This document shows, one piece after another, positions 8,874 through 20,273 of a stretch of 32,136 nt of DNA. Numbering within the stretch: position 1 is the first letter of the stretch; each line of letters opens with the position of its first letter. The stretch comes from an uncultured Candidatus Pelagibacter sp. (GTDB lineage: Bacteria > Pseudomonadota > Alphaproteobacteria > Pelagibacterales > Pelagibacteraceae): the NCBI GenBank assembly GCA_905612375.1, contig CAJQRS010000027.1, positions 1 through 32,136 on the forward strand, in the 5' to 3' direction. The notes under the pieces were generated by a model, which ran no database searches, was not told the origin of the DNA, and saw only the letters and a program-made list of their open reading frames with translations. The position numbers were made by a program, and so were the translations under genes.

Positions 8874-10439
8874 TTACTCTAATTCAATCGTACTCGGTGG
8901 TTTTGAAGTAACATCATAAACTACTCTATTAATTCCAACAATATTATTGATAATTTGATTAGAAATTTTTTGCATAAAACCTTTTGGAAAATCAAAGAAA
9001 TCGGCAGTCATTCCATCTTCAGAAGTAATTGCACGTAATAAACAGATATGTTCATAGGTTCTATTATCGCCCATAACACCAACTGTTTTTACAGGAAGTA
9101 AGGCTGCATAGGCTTGCCAAATTTTATGGTATAAACCGTGGTCACGTAAAGCTTTAATGAAATAAAAATCTGCTTCTTTTAGAATTTTAATTTTTTCATT
9201 AGTTATTATACCGGGCATTCTTATTGCTAAACCAGGGCCTGGGAATGGGTGTCTAGATATTATATCTTTAGATAAATTAAGCTCTAATCCTAATTTTCTA
9301 ACTTCATCTTTAAACAGGAATTTAAGTGGTTCAACTAATTTTAATTTCATTCGTTTGGGAAGGCCTCCCACATTATGGTGAGATTTTATTTTTGATGTTT
9401 GGCTGCCAGTTACCGATTTACTTTCAATTAGATCTGGATAAAGGGTTCCTTGAGCTAGAAATTTTACATTTTTAATTTTTTCTGCATATCTTTCAAATAT
9501 TTTAATGAATAAATTTCCAATAATTTTTCTTTTTTTTTCAGGATCAGAAACATTGGTAAGTTTTTTAATGAATTCTTTTTCAGCATTGACATATAATAAA
9601 TTTATCTTTAATTTATTTTTAAATGTATTAACAACTTGTGTTTCTTCATTTTTTCTCAACAATCCATTATTAACAAATATACATGTTAAATTTTTTCCTA
9701 TAGCTTTACTTAAAAGTTGTGCAACCACACTACTATCAACTCCACCTGATAGACCACAAATTACTTTGTTATCGCCTACTTGATCTTTGATTTCTTTTAT
9801 TAAATTTAGTTTTTGATCTTTAGGAGACCAATTTTTTTTAATCTTACAAATAAGAAAAATAAAATTATGTAATAAAATTTTTCCTTTAGGAGTATGTGTT
9901 ACTTCTGGGTGAAACTGAACACCATAAAAATTATCTTTAGTATTTTCAATTATTGTTAATTTGGAGTTTTTTGTTGAAGCGACTATTTTAAAATCTTTAG
10001 GCATTTTAGAGACTTGATCGGCATGACTCATCCAAACATTACTAATATTTTTGTTATTAAAAAAATTTTTAGTTAAAATACTATTTGAAACTTTAGTTAT
10101 AGTTGCAAGACCAAACTCTCTATGTTTTGACCTATTAACCCTTCCACCTAATTCTTTTGATAATATTTGATGTCCAAAGCATATGCCCATGACTGGTATG
10201 CCTAGTTTTAAAATTTTTTTATCGAATTTGAATTTATTATTTTCATAAACATTTAGAGGGCCTCCAGAAAGTATTATTCCACCTGTATTAAGTTTGACAA
10301 TCTTACTGATATTAATTTTTTTATGACTAATGATTTCTGAAAAAACACCAAACTCTCTTATTCTTCTAGCAATTAATTGTGTAAATTGAGACCCAAAATC
10401 TATTATTAGTATTTTACTTAAATTGTTACTAAGACTCAT
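8874..10439 (-). CDS. guaA: GMP synthase (glutamine-hydrolysing)
   Basis: 521 aa; class I GATase [21 protein letters not shown]-PPase [14 protein letters not shown]-terminal [11 protein letters not shown]. Confidence 0.97.
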   Translation of the reverse strand: MSLSNNLSKILIIDFGSQFTQLIARRIREFGVFSEIISHKKINISKIVKLNTGGIILSGGPLNVYENNKFKFDKKILKLGIPVMGICFGHQILSKELGGRVNRSKHREFGLATITKVSNSILTKNFFNNKNISNVWMSHADQVSKMPKDFKIVASTKNSKLTIIENTKDNFYGVQFHPEVTHTPKGKILLHNFIFLICKIKKNWSPKDQKLNLIKEIKDQVGDNKVICGLSGGVDSSVVAQLLSKAIGKNLTCIFVNNGLLRKNEETQVVNTFKNKLKINLLYVNAEKEFIKKLTNVSDPEKKRKIIGNLFIKIFERYAEKIKNVKFLAQGTLYPDLIESKSVTGSQTSKIKSHHNVGGLPKRMKLKLVEPLKFLFKDEVRKLGLELNLSKDIISRHPFPGPGLAIRMPGIITNEKIKILKEADFYFIKALRDHGLYHKIWQAYAALLPVKTVGVMGDNRTYEHICLLRAITSEDGMTADFFDFPKGFMQKISNQIINNIVGINRVVYDVTSKPPSTIELE

Positions 10440-10866
10440 TTTTAGGTTCTAAATTCTCTAAAGACTTTAAAATTAAAATCTTCTTATCACATAGTTTGTT
10501 ACAAATTTTAGTAAAATTTTCTGCTAATTCTTTGACCTTTGAATAATTAGATTTTTTAAGCTCTATTTCCATTAGTAAGTAGTTTGCTTCTTCATTTTTA
10601 GGATCTAATAAAAGTACAGTATTAATATTTTTTTCCTCTTCTCTCTTATTTTCTTCAAATTTATAAATTTTAGCTAAATATAAATATGATTCTGAATCCT
10701 TAGGATTGAAAACAATACTTCTTTGAAATAAAAATTTTGATTCTTCATATTTTTTTTCTTTATATTTAGTTTTTCCTTCCTCAAAGGAAATACTTTCTGC
10801 CAACACTGAGCTTATCAAAGTTACAGATATAACAAAAATTGAAACTAATTTAGTTATTTTTATCAT
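10429..10866 (-). CDS. Small exported TPR-repeat protein
   Basis: 145 aa; N-terminal signal-like segment; tandem TPR-like helices ([38 protein letters not shown]). Confidence 0.75.
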   Translation of the reverse strand: MIKITKLVSIFVISVTLISSVLAESISFEEGKTKYKEKKYEESKFLFQRSIVFNPKDSESYLYLAKIYKFEENKREEEKNINTVLLLDPKNEEANYLLMEIELKKSNYSKVKELAENFTKICNKLCDKKILILKSLENLEPKNES

Positions 10867-11948
10867 TAATATTTATTTTCATTTTTTACTTCATCAACGT
10901 TATGAACCATACTTTCATAAAAACCTGCTTTAGTTATTTTTACAAAATTTGGTTTATTTTTGAGATTAGGCACTTTCCTTGCACCAAGATATCCCATAGA
11001 TGATTTTAGTCCACCTATTAATTTAAAAATTATACTTTTAACATCGCCTTTATATTTAACAAAACCTTCCACACCTTCTGGCACATACTTAGATACATCT
11101 TTTTGCTTTGCTTGAAAATATCTGTCAGCAGATCCTTTATTCATTGCGCCAACAGACCCCATGCCTCTAAAGCTTTTGAACAATTTTCCATTTTTCTTAA
11201 TTAACTTACCAGGAGTTTCAGTGCTACCTGCAAACAAAGATCCTATCATTACTGCATCTGCTCCAGCAGATAATGCCTTAGCAATATCGCCTGAGTATTT
11301 AATTCCACCATCTGAAATAATTTTTGTTTTAATATTTTTTATACCTTTCTTTACATCAATTATTGCACTTAACTGAGGCACACCAATACCAGCTACTAAT
11401 CTAGTTGTACAAATTGATCCAGGTCCAATCCCAACTTTTACAATGTCTACCCCTAGCTTTATTAAAAATTTAGCAGCTTCAGCTGTTGCAATATTTCCTG
11501 CACATAAAGTTGTTTTATTCGTTTTTAATTTTTTTATTTCTTTTATAATTTCTGCAACTTTTTTACTATGGCCATGTGCGGTATCTACTACAATTAAATC
11601 TACTTTTTCTTTTAAAATTGCTGTTGCTCTTTGTAATTCTAAAGGACCAGCTCCAACTGCTGCCCCAACTAATAATTTTAATTTTTTTACTTTCTTAATT
11701 TCTTCAATTTGTTTTTTAATATCCAAATTTCTATGTATAACCCCAATACCCCCAGCTTTTGCTATTGCAATAGCCATTTTACTCTCAGTTACTGTGTCCA
11801 TTGCAGAGGATAATAAGGGAATTTTTAGTAATAAATTAGGTGATAATTTTGTGCTCGTATCTACTGCAGAAGGTAAAACTTCTGAGTATTTTGGTGCCAT
11901 TGTTACGTCATCAAAGGTCAGTGCTTCTTTTATAGGATCCATAATCAT
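10866..11948 (-). CDS. guaB: IMP dehydrogenase (catalytic barrel only, no CBS domains)
   Basis: 360 aa; [51 protein letters not shown] catalytic Cys loop, [43 protein letters not shown] and YVPEGVEG flap. Confidence 0.94.
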   Translation of the reverse strand: MIMDPIKEALTFDDVTMAPKYSEVLPSAVDTSTKLSPNLLLKIPLLSSAMDTVTESKMAIAIAKAGGIGVIHRNLDIKKQIEEIKKVKKLKLLVGAAVGAGPLELQRATAILKEKVDLIVVDTAHGHSKKVAEIIKEIKKLKTNKTTLCAGNIATAEAAKFLIKLGVDIVKVGIGPGSICTTRLVAGIGVPQLSAIIDVKKGIKNIKTKIISDGGIKYSGDIAKALSAGADAVMIGSLFAGSTETPGKLIKKNGKLFKSFRGMGSVGAMNKGSADRYFQAKQKDVSKYVPEGVEGFVKYKGDVKSIIFKLIGGLKSSMGYLGARKVPNLKNKPNFVKITKAGFYESMVHNVDEVKNENKY

Positions 11949-11979
11949 TTATATATGATTCTTTTTAAAATTAAAGTCC

Positions 11980-12591
11980 CTATCTTAATATTTTACAAAT
12001 AATAAAGCTTTCTTTAGATTCCTTTCTACTGGCTTTGGGCTTAAATACTTTTACTTCTTTAAAAATTGTTTTTCCTAGGGCAACTATCTCATTAAATGAT
12101 GATCCTAAGAATATTTTAGAGACGAAGCGTCCTTCTTTAACTAGCATTTCCTTAGCAAAGTTCATTGCTTCCATTGCAAGTTCTCCTGTATAAATTGCAT
12201 CAATATCTTTTATACCTGTTGTATTAACGGCCATATCAGACACAACAACGTCAACTTTTGATTTAAAAAATCCTTTAATCTTTGCCTGAGAATCTAACTC
12301 TGTAAAATCACCTTTAATTTGGATTGTGTTGTCAATTTCTTCCATACCCTTTATATCGATTGAAACTAATCTTCCACTCTTTACAGTTCTTGCGATATAT
12401 TGAGACCAACTACCCGGTGAGGCTCCTAAATCTATTACAGATATTCCATTTTTTAATATCTTAAATTTTTCATCAATCTCAATTAATTTATAAGCTGATC
12501 TTGCTCTATAGCCATCTACTTGAGACTGCCTAACATAAATGTCTCTTTTTTGTTTGTTGATCCAGTTTTTAGAAATTCTATTCTTTTTCAA
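11980..12591 (-). CDS. rlmE: 23S rRNA (uridine-2'-O)-methyltransferase, FtsJ/RrmJ family
   Basis: 203 aa; RARSAYKLIEIDEKFKI, VIDLGASPGSWSQYIA SAM motif, VVSDMAVNTTG. Confidence 0.92.
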   Translation of the reverse strand: MKKNRISKNWINKQKRDIYVRQSQVDGYRARSAYKLIEIDEKFKILKNGISVIDLGASPGSWSQYIARTVKSGRLVSIDIKGMEEIDNTIQIKGDFTELDSQAKIKGFFKSKVDVVVSDMAVNTTGIKDIDAIYTGELAMEAMNFAKEMLVKEGRFVSKIFLGSSFNEIVALGKTIFKEVKVFKPKASRKESKESFIICKILR

Positions 12592-13503
12592 TTAATGACC
12601 AAATCTTAAACTTTTGGATAATATTTTTTTTTGAATAGATTGAATCTTAATTTCAACTTCTTTATCCAATCTCATATCTTTATCACCATCCCAAATTCCT
12701 GCAGCTAAATGCATAATTCCAATTTCATAATTTGGCAAATAAGGTTCAACAAATGTATTATTTATTTCATCAAATTTAGGTAACAAATTACTAGCAATCC
12801 AATTACAGTTTAATGGCAAAAATTCAGTCTCTAATTCGTCTATATACACTGACATGTTGATAGCAAGGCCTTCTGAGCCAAAAATATTTCCACTTTTTAA
12901 AGTTTGTTCAAGATTTTTTTGCCAAGAGATCCAACCAGGAGAATTTTTTTCTAGTGAAAAAACTCCAATATTTATGTGTGGAGCAAAAGCTAGTTTTCTT
13001 GCTTTTCTAATTCCTATCTTTGATTTGATTGCATGTTTAAAATTTTGAGACTTAATTATTGCTACTTTTCCAAATAACCAATTTACTTTTGACATTATTT
13101 TATATCCTGGTCCCAATGTTTGGGTAATTCCTAATTTACCATCTTCACAAGCTTTAAAATATAATTCAACAGAGTTCCAGTCATTCACCCAAGCATCACA
13201 GTCAATCCATAAATATTTTTCATAATTTGGAAAATATTTAGGAAGAAAGGCTCTTGATACTTGACTCTTTAACCACTCTCGTCCCTTAACTTTAAATGCA
13301 GGAACATCAATGTCCCATTCTGCTGATTTAATTTCATCAACTTTTTTGGATAAAATATTCTTCTGTTCTTCTGATAAACCAGCATCTAGAATGCAAATTG
13401 CTATATCTTTACTTTTCTCAAAACTTTTAATTGAATCGACTAATTCATTGAGTAATTCAAAATAATTTGAATCAGCGAGGGATACAATTACATTTTTTTT
13501 CAT
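12592..13503 (-). CDS. GT-A fold glycosyltransferase, GT8-like
   Basis: 303 aa; LWIDCDAWVND (DxD-type motif), N-term VIVSLADSNYFELLNELVDSIKSF, C-terminal IMHLAAGIWDGDKD. Confidence 0.6.
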   Translation of the reverse strand: MKKNVIVSLADSNYFELLNELVDSIKSFEKSKDIAICILDAGLSEEQKNILSKKVDEIKSAEWDIDVPAFKVKGREWLKSQVSRAFLPKYFPNYEKYLWIDCDAWVNDWNSVELYFKACEDGKLGITQTLGPGYKIMSKVNWLFGKVAIIKSQNFKHAIKSKIGIRKARKLAFAPHINIGVFSLEKNSPGWISWQKNLEQTLKSGNIFGSEGLAINMSVYIDELETEFLPLNCNWIASNLLPKFDEINNTFVEPYLPNYEIGIMHLAAGIWDGDKDMRLDKEVEIKIQSIQKKILSKSLRFGH

Positions 13504-14313
13504 TTATAAAATATCTTCTAAATCATCATTTTCATTTTTTTCAGTAACAATATTTTTTTCTTTTTTTATCTTTTTGTAATGAAAATAACTAACTGGAATT
13601 AAGCATAAATATAAAAAAATGCTAATTACTAAAACTTTAAAAGTGTAAACTAGTAATGCACCAAAAAATAAGACTATTCCAAATAATAAAAATTTTGTCA
13701 TAGATCTTGGGATAACTATTCTTTTAAAGGAATACGTCGGAACTATACTTATCAATAATATTGAAACCATAATAAAGAATGCAGGCACTACTAGATCATA
13801 ATCAATTTTGAAAAAAATTTCTCCTAATCCACTAAAGCTTAAGACTAAAGGCATTAAAACAATAATCCCCCCCGCTGGTGCTGGCACCCCTTCAAAAAAA
13901 TTATCTTTCCAAGATGGTTCTTCTTCGGAATTGACATTGAATCTAGCAAGTCTTAAGGCAACACAAACTACATACATCAAACAGACAAACCAACCTAATT
14001 TGTCTAAGTATTGCAAATTCCAGAAATACATTATAAATGCAGGAGCTACACCAAAACTAATTACATCTCCTAGGGAATCAAGTTCTTTACCCATTTTAGA
14101 TGTTCCTTTAATTAATCTTGCTATTCTTCCATCTAAGGCATCCATTAACCCTGCAAATAATATTGCGATTATAGCTAGTGCAAACTTTCCATCTAAAGCA
14201 AACTTAATTGAAGTTAAACCAATACAAACTCCGATCAATGTGATTGCATTAGGAAGAATCATTCTTGCTTTTTTGTCAGAAACTATTTTAAAATTATTTT
14301 TAGGTTGTTCCAT
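13504..14313 (-). CDS. pssA: CDP-diacylglycerol-serine O-phosphatidyltransferase
   Basis: 269 aa; CDP-alcohol phosphatidyltransferase motif MDALDGRIARLIKGTSKMGKELDSLGDVISFGVAPA; adjacent to psd. Confidence 0.93.
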   Translation of the reverse strand: MEQPKNNFKIVSDKKARMILPNAITLIGVCIGLTSIKFALDGKFALAIIAILFAGLMDALDGRIARLIKGTSKMGKELDSLGDVISFGVAPAFIMYFWNLQYLDKLGWFVCLMYVVCVALRLARFNVNSEEEPSWKDNFFEGVPAPAGGIIVLMPLVLSFSGLGEIFFKIDYDLVVPAFFIMVSILLISIVPTYSFKRIVIPRSMTKFLLFGIVLFFGALLVYTFKVLVISIFLYLCLIPVSYFHYKKIKKEKNIVTEKNENDDLEDIL

Positions 14314-14316
14314 AAG

Positions 14317-14964
14317 CTACTTTTTAGCTAATAATGTTTCACCAGCAATTGTTTTTTGTCCCACTTTTACTAAAGTTTCATAATTTTCAAAATAAACATC
14401 TGCTCTACTTCCAAATCTAATCATTCCAATTCTTTCACCCTGCTGAAGTTGTTGATCCTTAGTAGATTCACAAACAATTCTCCTAGCAATTAGACCAGCA
14501 ATCTGAACAACAATAACATCTTCACCCTGATTGTTTATTATCTTGTAATAATTTCTTTCATTGTCTTCACTTGCTTTATCAAGCGATGCATTTAAAAATT
14601 TTCCTGGTTTATAGAGTATTTCTGAAATTTTACCTTCACAAGGAGTTCTGTTAACATGGCAATCAAAGACATTCATAAAAATACTAATCTTTGTAAATTT
14701 TTTACCCTCTAGGCCAAGCTCCTTAGGTCCATCAACTTCATGTACCATTAAAACTTCACCATCTGCTGGACTTGTTAAATAATTTTCATCATTTATTGAA
14801 ATTCGCTCTGGGTCTCTAAAAAAATAATAGACCCACACAGACAATACAAAACTAATTAATCCTAAAAAAGTGCTTAGAAAATATAGAATGATTGTTATGA
14901 ATATAGCTATTGCTAAAAATTTATATCCTTCTGAATGAATTTTTGGAAAAATCTTCTTTAACAT
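14317..14964 (-). CDS. psd: Phosphatidylserine decarboxylase, short (archaeal/alphaproteobacterial) type
   Basis: 215 aa; SPADGEVL, FMNVFDCHVNRTPCEGKI, processing site region IGMIRFGSRADVYF. Confidence 0.92.
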   Translation of the reverse strand: MLKKIFPKIHSEGYKFLAIAIFITIILYFLSTFLGLISFVLSVWVYYFFRDPERISINDENYLTSPADGEVLMVHEVDGPKELGLEGKKFTKISIFMNVFDCHVNRTPCEGKISEILYKPGKFLNASLDKASEDNERNYYKIINNQGEDVIVVQIAGLIARRIVCESTKDQQLQQGERIGMIRFGSRADVYFENYETLVKVGQKTIAGETLLAKK

Positions 14965-14974
14965 AAGCTTCTAT

Positions 14975-15004
14975 TTGATAATTTTTTATTAATATGTATA
15001 TAAA
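14975..15004 (+). promoter_or_regulatory. Putative sigma70-type promoter of icd
   Basis: TTGATA (14975-14980) - 18 bp - TATAAA (14999-15004), upstream of icd start 15042 in the divergent psd/icd gap. Confidence 0.4.
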
Positions 15005-15041
15005 GCACTAAATTACAATTACTAATATATATTATTCAAAT

Positions 15042-16256
15042 ATGTCTAAAATTAAGGTTAAAAACCCAGTTGCTGAACTTGATGGCGATGAAATGACAAG
15101 AATAATATGGGAGTTTATCAAAAGTAAACTTATTCTTCCATATTTAGATTTGGGTATAGAATATTTTGATTTAGGCATGAAAAGCCGAGATAATACTAAT
15201 GATCAAATAACAATTGATTCAGCTGCTGCAATTAAAAAAATTGGAGTTGGTATTAAATGTGCAACAATTACCCCTGATGAAGCAAGAGTTAAAGAATTTG
15301 ATTTAAAAAAAATGTGGAGGTCTCCCAATGGAACTATAAGAAATATTATAGGAGGAACGGTATTTAGAGAACCCATAGTTTGTAAAAATATACCAAAATT
15401 AGTTCCTTCATGGACTGATCCTGTGATTATTGGAAGACATGCATTTGGAGATCAGTATAGAGCAACAGATTTTAAAGTTCCTGGAAAAGGTAAAATGGAG
15501 GTTAAATGGACGGCTGAAGATGGTAGCCAAGAAATAAAATATGAAGTTTTTAATTTCCCTGGACCTGGAATAGCTTTATCAATGTATAATTTAGATAAAT
15601 CAATTGAAGACTTTGCAAGATCATGTTTTGGTTATGGTTTAATTAAAGGATGGCCAGTGTATCTTTCAACAAAAAATACAATTTTAAAAGTTTATGATGG
15701 AAGATTTAAAGATATTTTTCAAAATATTTTTGATAAAGAATTTAAAACAAAATTTGAGAAATTAAAAATTACATACGAACACAGACTAATTGATGACATG
15801 GTAGCATGTGCTATGAAATGGAGTGGTAAATATATCTGGGCTTGTAAAAATTATGATGGCGATGTTCAATCTGATACTATGGCACAAGGTTATGGTTCTT
15901 TAGGGTTAATGACTAGCGTTCTACTAACTCCTGATGGAAAAATAATGGAGGCTGAGGCAGCTCATGGTACAGTTACAAGACATTATAGAATGCACCAACA
16001 GGGTAAAGAAACTTCTACAAACCCAATTGCATCAATATTTGCTTGGACAAGAGGTCTTGCGCACAGAGGAAAACTAGACGGAAATGAAGAACTAATTAAT
16101 TTTTCAAAAACTTTAGAAAATGTTTGTATTGATTGCGTTGAAAATGGATCAATGACCAAAGATTTAGCAATTTTAATTGGCCCTTCAAGTAAGTATTTAA
16201 CTACTAATGGTTTTTTAGATGAGCTCGATGGTCAGCTTAAAAAAAAACTTAATTAA
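15042..16256 (+). CDS. icd: NADP-dependent isocitrate dehydrogenase (eukaryotic-type homodimeric)
   Basis: 404 aa; [57 protein letters not shown]. Confidence 0.96.
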   Translation: MSKIKVKNPVAELDGDEMTRIIWEFIKSKLILPYLDLGIEYFDLGMKSRDNTNDQITIDSAAAIKKIGVGIKCATITPDEARVKEFDLKKMWRSPNGTIRNIIGGTVFREPIVCKNIPKLVPSWTDPVIIGRHAFGDQYRATDFKVPGKGKMEVKWTAEDGSQEIKYEVFNFPGPGIALSMYNLDKSIEDFARSCFGYGLIKGWPVYLSTKNTILKVYDGRFKDIFQNIFDKEFKTKFEKLKITYEHRLIDDMVACAMKWSGKYIWACKNYDGDVQSDTMAQGYGSLGLMTSVLLTPDGKIMEAEAAHGTVTRHYRMHQQGKETSTNPIASIFAWTRGLAHRGKLDGNEELINFSKTLENVCIDCVENGSMTKDLAILIGPSSKYLTTNGFLDELDGQLKKKLN

Positions 16257-18918
16257 TTAATTTTTTAATATTCTCAAAAGACTCTTCAATTTTATCAGGC
16301 AATGTTCCACCAGCTTGCGCAAAGTCAGCTCTTCCACCACCACCTTTACCACCAATAACTTCAGAACCAGCTCTAACAATTTTTACAGCATCAAACTTTA
16401 CTTCTAATGTTTTGGTAACACCTACAGCTAATCCAACTTTATTATCATTGATAGCATAAATTATTACTAATCCTTCACCAATTTCTTTTTTTCCTTCATC
16501 TATTAACTTACGTAGATCTTTAAATGGTAAATCTATAATATTTTGAAACCTAACTTTAAATCCATTAATAATTTGATCATTGATTTTATTTTTTTCTTTA
16601 TCTTTTAATATTGAGTTAACTGAAAGTTGATCAAATTGTTTATTAAGGTCTTTTATTAAGGCTACTTGATCATTACTTTGAAGATTAGGTTTTCCTCCTA
16701 ATTTAATAATTTTCGTTTCTAATTCTTTTATAACTGCCTCATTTTTTTTATTTGACAGGTTAGACAAGTTTTCTTTTTCTTTTAAAAAGTTGACTAACTG
16801 AGTGTCTCTTAATGCTTCAATTCTCCTTACACCCGCTGCAATAGATGATTGGCTTATAATCTTAAATTTTCCAATATCTGCTGTATTTAAAACGTGTGTT
16901 CCTCCACATAATTCTGTTGAGAAAAATTTACCTTTCTCGTCACCCATAGATAAAACCCTGACCTCATCACCATATTTTTCTCCAAATAAAGCTAGGGCAC
17001 CATTCTCAACAGCTTCTTTAGGTGTCATTATTCTTGTTTTCACATCTGAATTTTTTTGAATTATTGAGTTAACATAATGTTCAATTTGCTCCATCTCGTC
17101 TTTCGAGATAGGTTTCATATGACTAAAATCAAATCTTAATCGATCAGACTGAACTAAAGATCCTTTTTGAGTTACATGCTCACCCAGAACTCTTCGTAAA
17201 GCTTCGTGCAATAAATGAGTAGCAGAATGATAGGCTCTAATATTGTTTCTTTTCTGTGTATCTATTTTTAATTCAACACTATCTTGTAATTTAACTGAAC
17301 CTTTTTTAACTTTTCCATAATGTACAAATAAATCTCCTAGTTTTTTTTGAACATCTAAAACCTCGAATTCAAAATTTTCATTTGAAATTATTCCCGTATC
17401 AGCTACTTGTCCACCAGATTCCCCATAAAAGGGTGTTTGATTTGTAATTATAATTCCTTCATCGTTTTCTTGTAGATCCTGGACTTCTTTATTATTCTTG
17501 AGAATTAGAGTTATTACACCTTCTGCTTTATCTGTGGCATATCCTAAAAAATCAGTTGCACCTAAACGATCTTTTATATTAAACCAGATTTGATCTAGTG
17601 AACTATCTCCTGATCCTTTCCAATTCTTTTTTGCTAATTCTTTACTTTCTTTCATTAATAAATCAAATTTTTTATCATCTACTGTTAATGATTTATTTTT
17701 TAAAATATCTGCTGTTAAATCTAATGGAAAACCAAATGTATCATAAAGTTTAAAGGCAACTTCACCTGGTAATACTTTTTTTACTTTAGTTATTTCTTCA
17801 TCTAATATTTTTATTCCCCTATCTAATAAAACTAAAAACTTTTCCTCTTCTGTTTTTAAAGTTTCTTTTATTAATGACTGTGCTCTTTCTAATTCAGGAT
17901 AATTATTTGACATCTCTTCTAATAATGTTTTAAAAATATCATAGAAAACTGGCTTCTTAGAACCTAACAAATGTGAATGTCTCATGCCACGTCTCATAAT
18001 TCTTCGAAGTACATATCCCCTCCCTTCATTCGATGGCAAAACTCCTTCTGCCAATAAAAAAGAGCTTGCACGTAAATGATCAGCTATCACCCTAAAACTA
18101 GATTGGTTAGCTTCGTTTACTTTAACATTCAACGAATCTGATGCTGATTGAATTAATTTTTTGAAGTGATCTGTTTCATAGTTGTCATGTGTTCCTTGCA
18201 ACAGTGCCACTATTCGTTCAAGACCCATGCCAGTATCTACAGATGGTTTTGGAAGATCGATCCTTTTATCTTTTGAAATTTGCTCATATTGCATGAATAC
18301 TAAATTCCATATTTCAATAAACCTATTGCCATCTTCATTTTTAGTACCAGGTAGTCCGCCTTCTAAATGATCACCATGGTCATAAAAAATTTCTGAACAA
18401 GGTCCACATGGTCCGGTATCTCCCATAGACCAGAAATTATCTGTTGTTGCTATCTTTATTATTCTATCATCACCAAAACCAGCTATTTTCTTCCAGTAAT
18501 TAAAAGCTTGTTCATCATCATGATACACAGTTACGTAGAGACGATTTTTATCAATTCCAAACTCTTTAGTTATTAAATTCCACGCATATGTAATTGCTTG
18601 TTCTTTGAAATAATCACCAAAGGAGAAGTTTCCTAGCATTTCAAAAAATGTGTGGTGTCTTGGTGTGTAGCCAACATTTTCAAGATCGTTGTGTTTTCCA
18701 CCTGCACGCACGCACTTTTGAGAAGTGGTTGCTCTTACATAGTCTCTTTTCTCTAATCCAGTAAATACATTTTTGAACTGCACCATACCAGAATTAGCAA
18801 ACATTAATGTTGGGTCATTATTTGGAACTAAATTACTAGACTCAACTATCTTATGATCATTTTTTTTAAAATAATCTAGAAATACATTTCTTATTTCATT
18901 TAAAGATTTGTCAGCCAT
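16249..18918 (-). CDS. alaS: Alanyl-tRNA synthetase
   Basis: 889 aa; FVDYFKKN-like N-terminus, ALL-type motif [19 protein letters not shown], editing domain [19 protein letters not shown]-terminal [16 protein letters not shown]. Confidence 0.97.
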   Translation of the reverse strand: MADKSLNEIRNVFLDYFKKNDHKIVESSNLVPNNDPTLMFANSGMVQFKNVFTGLEKRDYVRATTSQKCVRAGGKHNDLENVGYTPRHHTFFEMLGNFSFGDYFKEQAITYAWNLITKEFGIDKNRLYVTVYHDDEQAFNYWKKIAGFGDDRIIKIATTDNFWSMGDTGPCGPCSEIFYDHGDHLEGGLPGTKNEDGNRFIEIWNLVFMQYEQISKDKRIDLPKPSVDTGMGLERIVALLQGTHDNYETDHFKKLIQSASDSLNVKVNEANQSSFRVIADHLRASSFLLAEGVLPSNEGRGYVLRRIMRRGMRHSHLLGSKKPVFYDIFKTLLEEMSNNYPELERAQSLIKETLKTEEEKFLVLLDRGIKILDEEITKVKKVLPGEVAFKLYDTFGFPLDLTADILKNKSLTVDDKKFDLLMKESKELAKKNWKGSGDSSLDQIWFNIKDRLGATDFLGYATDKAEGVITLILKNNKEVQDLQENDEGIIITNQTPFYGESGGQVADTGIISNENFEFEVLDVQKKLGDLFVHYGKVKKGSVKLQDSVELKIDTQKRNNIRAYHSATHLLHEALRRVLGEHVTQKGSLVQSDRLRFDFSHMKPISKDEMEQIEHYVNSIIQKNSDVKTRIMTPKEAVENGALALFGEKYGDEVRVLSMGDEKGKFFSTELCGGTHVLNTADIGKFKIISQSSIAAGVRRIEALRDTQLVNFLKEKENLSNLSNKKNEAVIKELETKIIKLGGKPNLQSNDQVALIKDLNKQFDQLSVNSILKDKEKNKINDQIINGFKVRFQNIIDLPFKDLRKLIDEGKKEIGEGLVIIYAINDNKVGLAVGVTKTLEVKFDAVKIVRAGSEVIGGKGGGGRADFAQAGGTLPDKIEESFENIKKLIN

Positions 18919-18966
18919 ACATTTAAAATACAGCTTATTTATTTGTTGTCTAGGTAAGTGTAAGGG

Positions 18967-18999
18967 AAAAAAGGCGCTTAAATTAAGCGCCTTTTAATA
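18967..18999 (-). terminator. Rho-independent terminator downstream of recA
   Basis: GGCGCTTAA-A-TTAAGCGCC (18973-18991) flanked by A6 (left) and T4 (right), just past the recA stop on the minus strand. Confidence 0.85.
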
Positions 19000-19021
19000 A
19001 CTAAAGATGACTTTACTTTAA

Positions 19022-20170
19022 CTAATCTTTTTTGGGTGGTGTAACTTCTTCATTGGTTTCCACCTTAGGGTCTTCTATTTGATCTTTTGCAGCTTTTTCT
19101 GGATCAAGTGGATTTCCCTCAATTTTTTTTACTATTACTCCAGCTTTTTCTCTTATTGCCATTTCTATCTCCGCAGCAATCTTGGGGTTTTGCTCTAAAT
19201 AAATCTTAGCATTTTCTCTGCCTTGACCAATTTTTTCACCTTTATAAGCATACCAAGCACCCGATTTTTCAACAATCTCAGCTTTTGCTCCAAGATCAAC
19301 TAATTCACCTACTTTACTAATACCTTTTCCATACATAAGGTCAAATTCTACAACTTTAAATGGAGGTGCTACTTTATTTTTAACTACTTTAACCCTTGTT
19401 GAGTTACCAATAATTTCATCACCATCTTTGATGGCACCAATTCTTCTGATGTCCATTCTTACTGATGAATAAAACTTAAGTGCATTTCCACCTGAAGTAG
19501 TCTCTGGACTTCCAAACATAACTCCAATCTTCATCCTAATTTGATTTATAAAAATCATCATAGTATTTGTGCTTGAGATTGAACCTGTTAACTTTCTTAA
19601 AGCCTGACTCATTAATCTTGATTGAAGTCCTACATGGTGATCTCCCATTTCTCCTTCAATTTCTGCTCTAGGGGTTAATGCTGCAACTGAATCAACAACA
19701 ATTACAGAAATGGAACCTGATTTAACTAACGTGTCAGCGATTTCCAATGCTTGTTCCCCTGTATCTGGTTGTGAAATTAATAATTCTTCTGTATTTACAC
19801 CAAGCTTTTTTGCATAAACTGGATCTAAAGCATGTTCCGCATCTATAAACGCACATATTCCACCTGTTTTTTGAGCTTCAGCTAAAACTTGTAGGGCTAG
19901 GGTTGTTTTTCCAGATGATTCAGGACCATAGATTTCAATTACCCTCCCTTTAGGTAGCCCACCTATCCCAAGCGCAACATCTAAACTTAATGAACCAGTT
20001 GATACCGATTCAATGTCCATTGCTCTTCTTTCACCAAGCTTCATTACAGAGCCTTTTCCAAAATTGTCTGTAATTTGTGCTATTGCTGCATCTAAAGCTT
20101 TAATTTTTTCATTGCCTTCAGCTTGCTGTGCTTTTGTAGTTTTAACTACTTTTAATTTATTTTTATTCAT
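19022..20170 (-). CDS. recA: Recombinase RecA
   Basis: 382 aa; [49 protein letters not shown]. Confidence 0.98.
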   Translation of the reverse strand: MNKNKLKVVKTTKAQQAEGNEKIKALDAAIAQITDNFGKGSVMKLGERRAMDIESVSTGSLSLDVALGIGGLPKGRVIEIYGPESSGKTTLALQVLAEAQKTGGICAFIDAEHALDPVYAKKLGVNTEELLISQPDTGEQALEIADTLVKSGSISVIVVDSVAALTPRAEIEGEMGDHHVGLQSRLMSQALRKLTGSISSTNTMMIFINQIRMKIGVMFGSPETTSGGNALKFYSSVRMDIRRIGAIKDGDEIIGNSTRVKVVKNKVAPPFKVVEFDLMYGKGISKVGELVDLGAKAEIVEKSGAWYAYKGEKIGQGRENAKIYLEQNPKIAAEIEMAIREKAGVIVKKIEGNPLDPEKAAKDQIEDPKVETNEEVTPPKKD

Positions 20171-20248
20171 TTTATGCCTTTTTTATTAAATAATTAGTAT
20201 TCGAATCGTGTTTTAAATGTACACATTTTGTTCTCATTATCAATAGTT

Positions 20249-20269
20249 AATTTTTTATATTAAAAAATT
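20249..20269 (-). terminator. AT-only inverted repeat after the TolC-like gene (possible weak terminator)
   Basis: AATTTTTTA-TAT-TAAAAAATT perfect 9-bp arms, beginning about 5 bp beyond the stop of the 20274..21572 CDS. Confidence 0.35.
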
Positions 20270-20273
20270 GGCT

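Noticed and set aside
11443-11958. 171-aa plus-strand ORF antisense to guaB
   Set aside because: Opposite-strand image of conserved IMPDH sequence; hydrophobic bias expected from antisense of Lys/Ile-rich coding.
13808-14383. 191-aa plus-strand ORF antisense to pssA
   Set aside because: Shadow ORF over a confident CDS; the translation has no recognisable domain and the minus frame encodes a clear CDP-alcohol phosphatidyltransferase.
16802-17059. 85-aa plus-strand ORF antisense to alaS
   Set aside because: Antisense of the conserved alaS editing domain.
20230-20246. Possible SOS box upstream of recA (GTTCTCATTATCAAT)
   Set aside because: Only one half-site matches; the second GTTC is absent, so it does not meet the motif.
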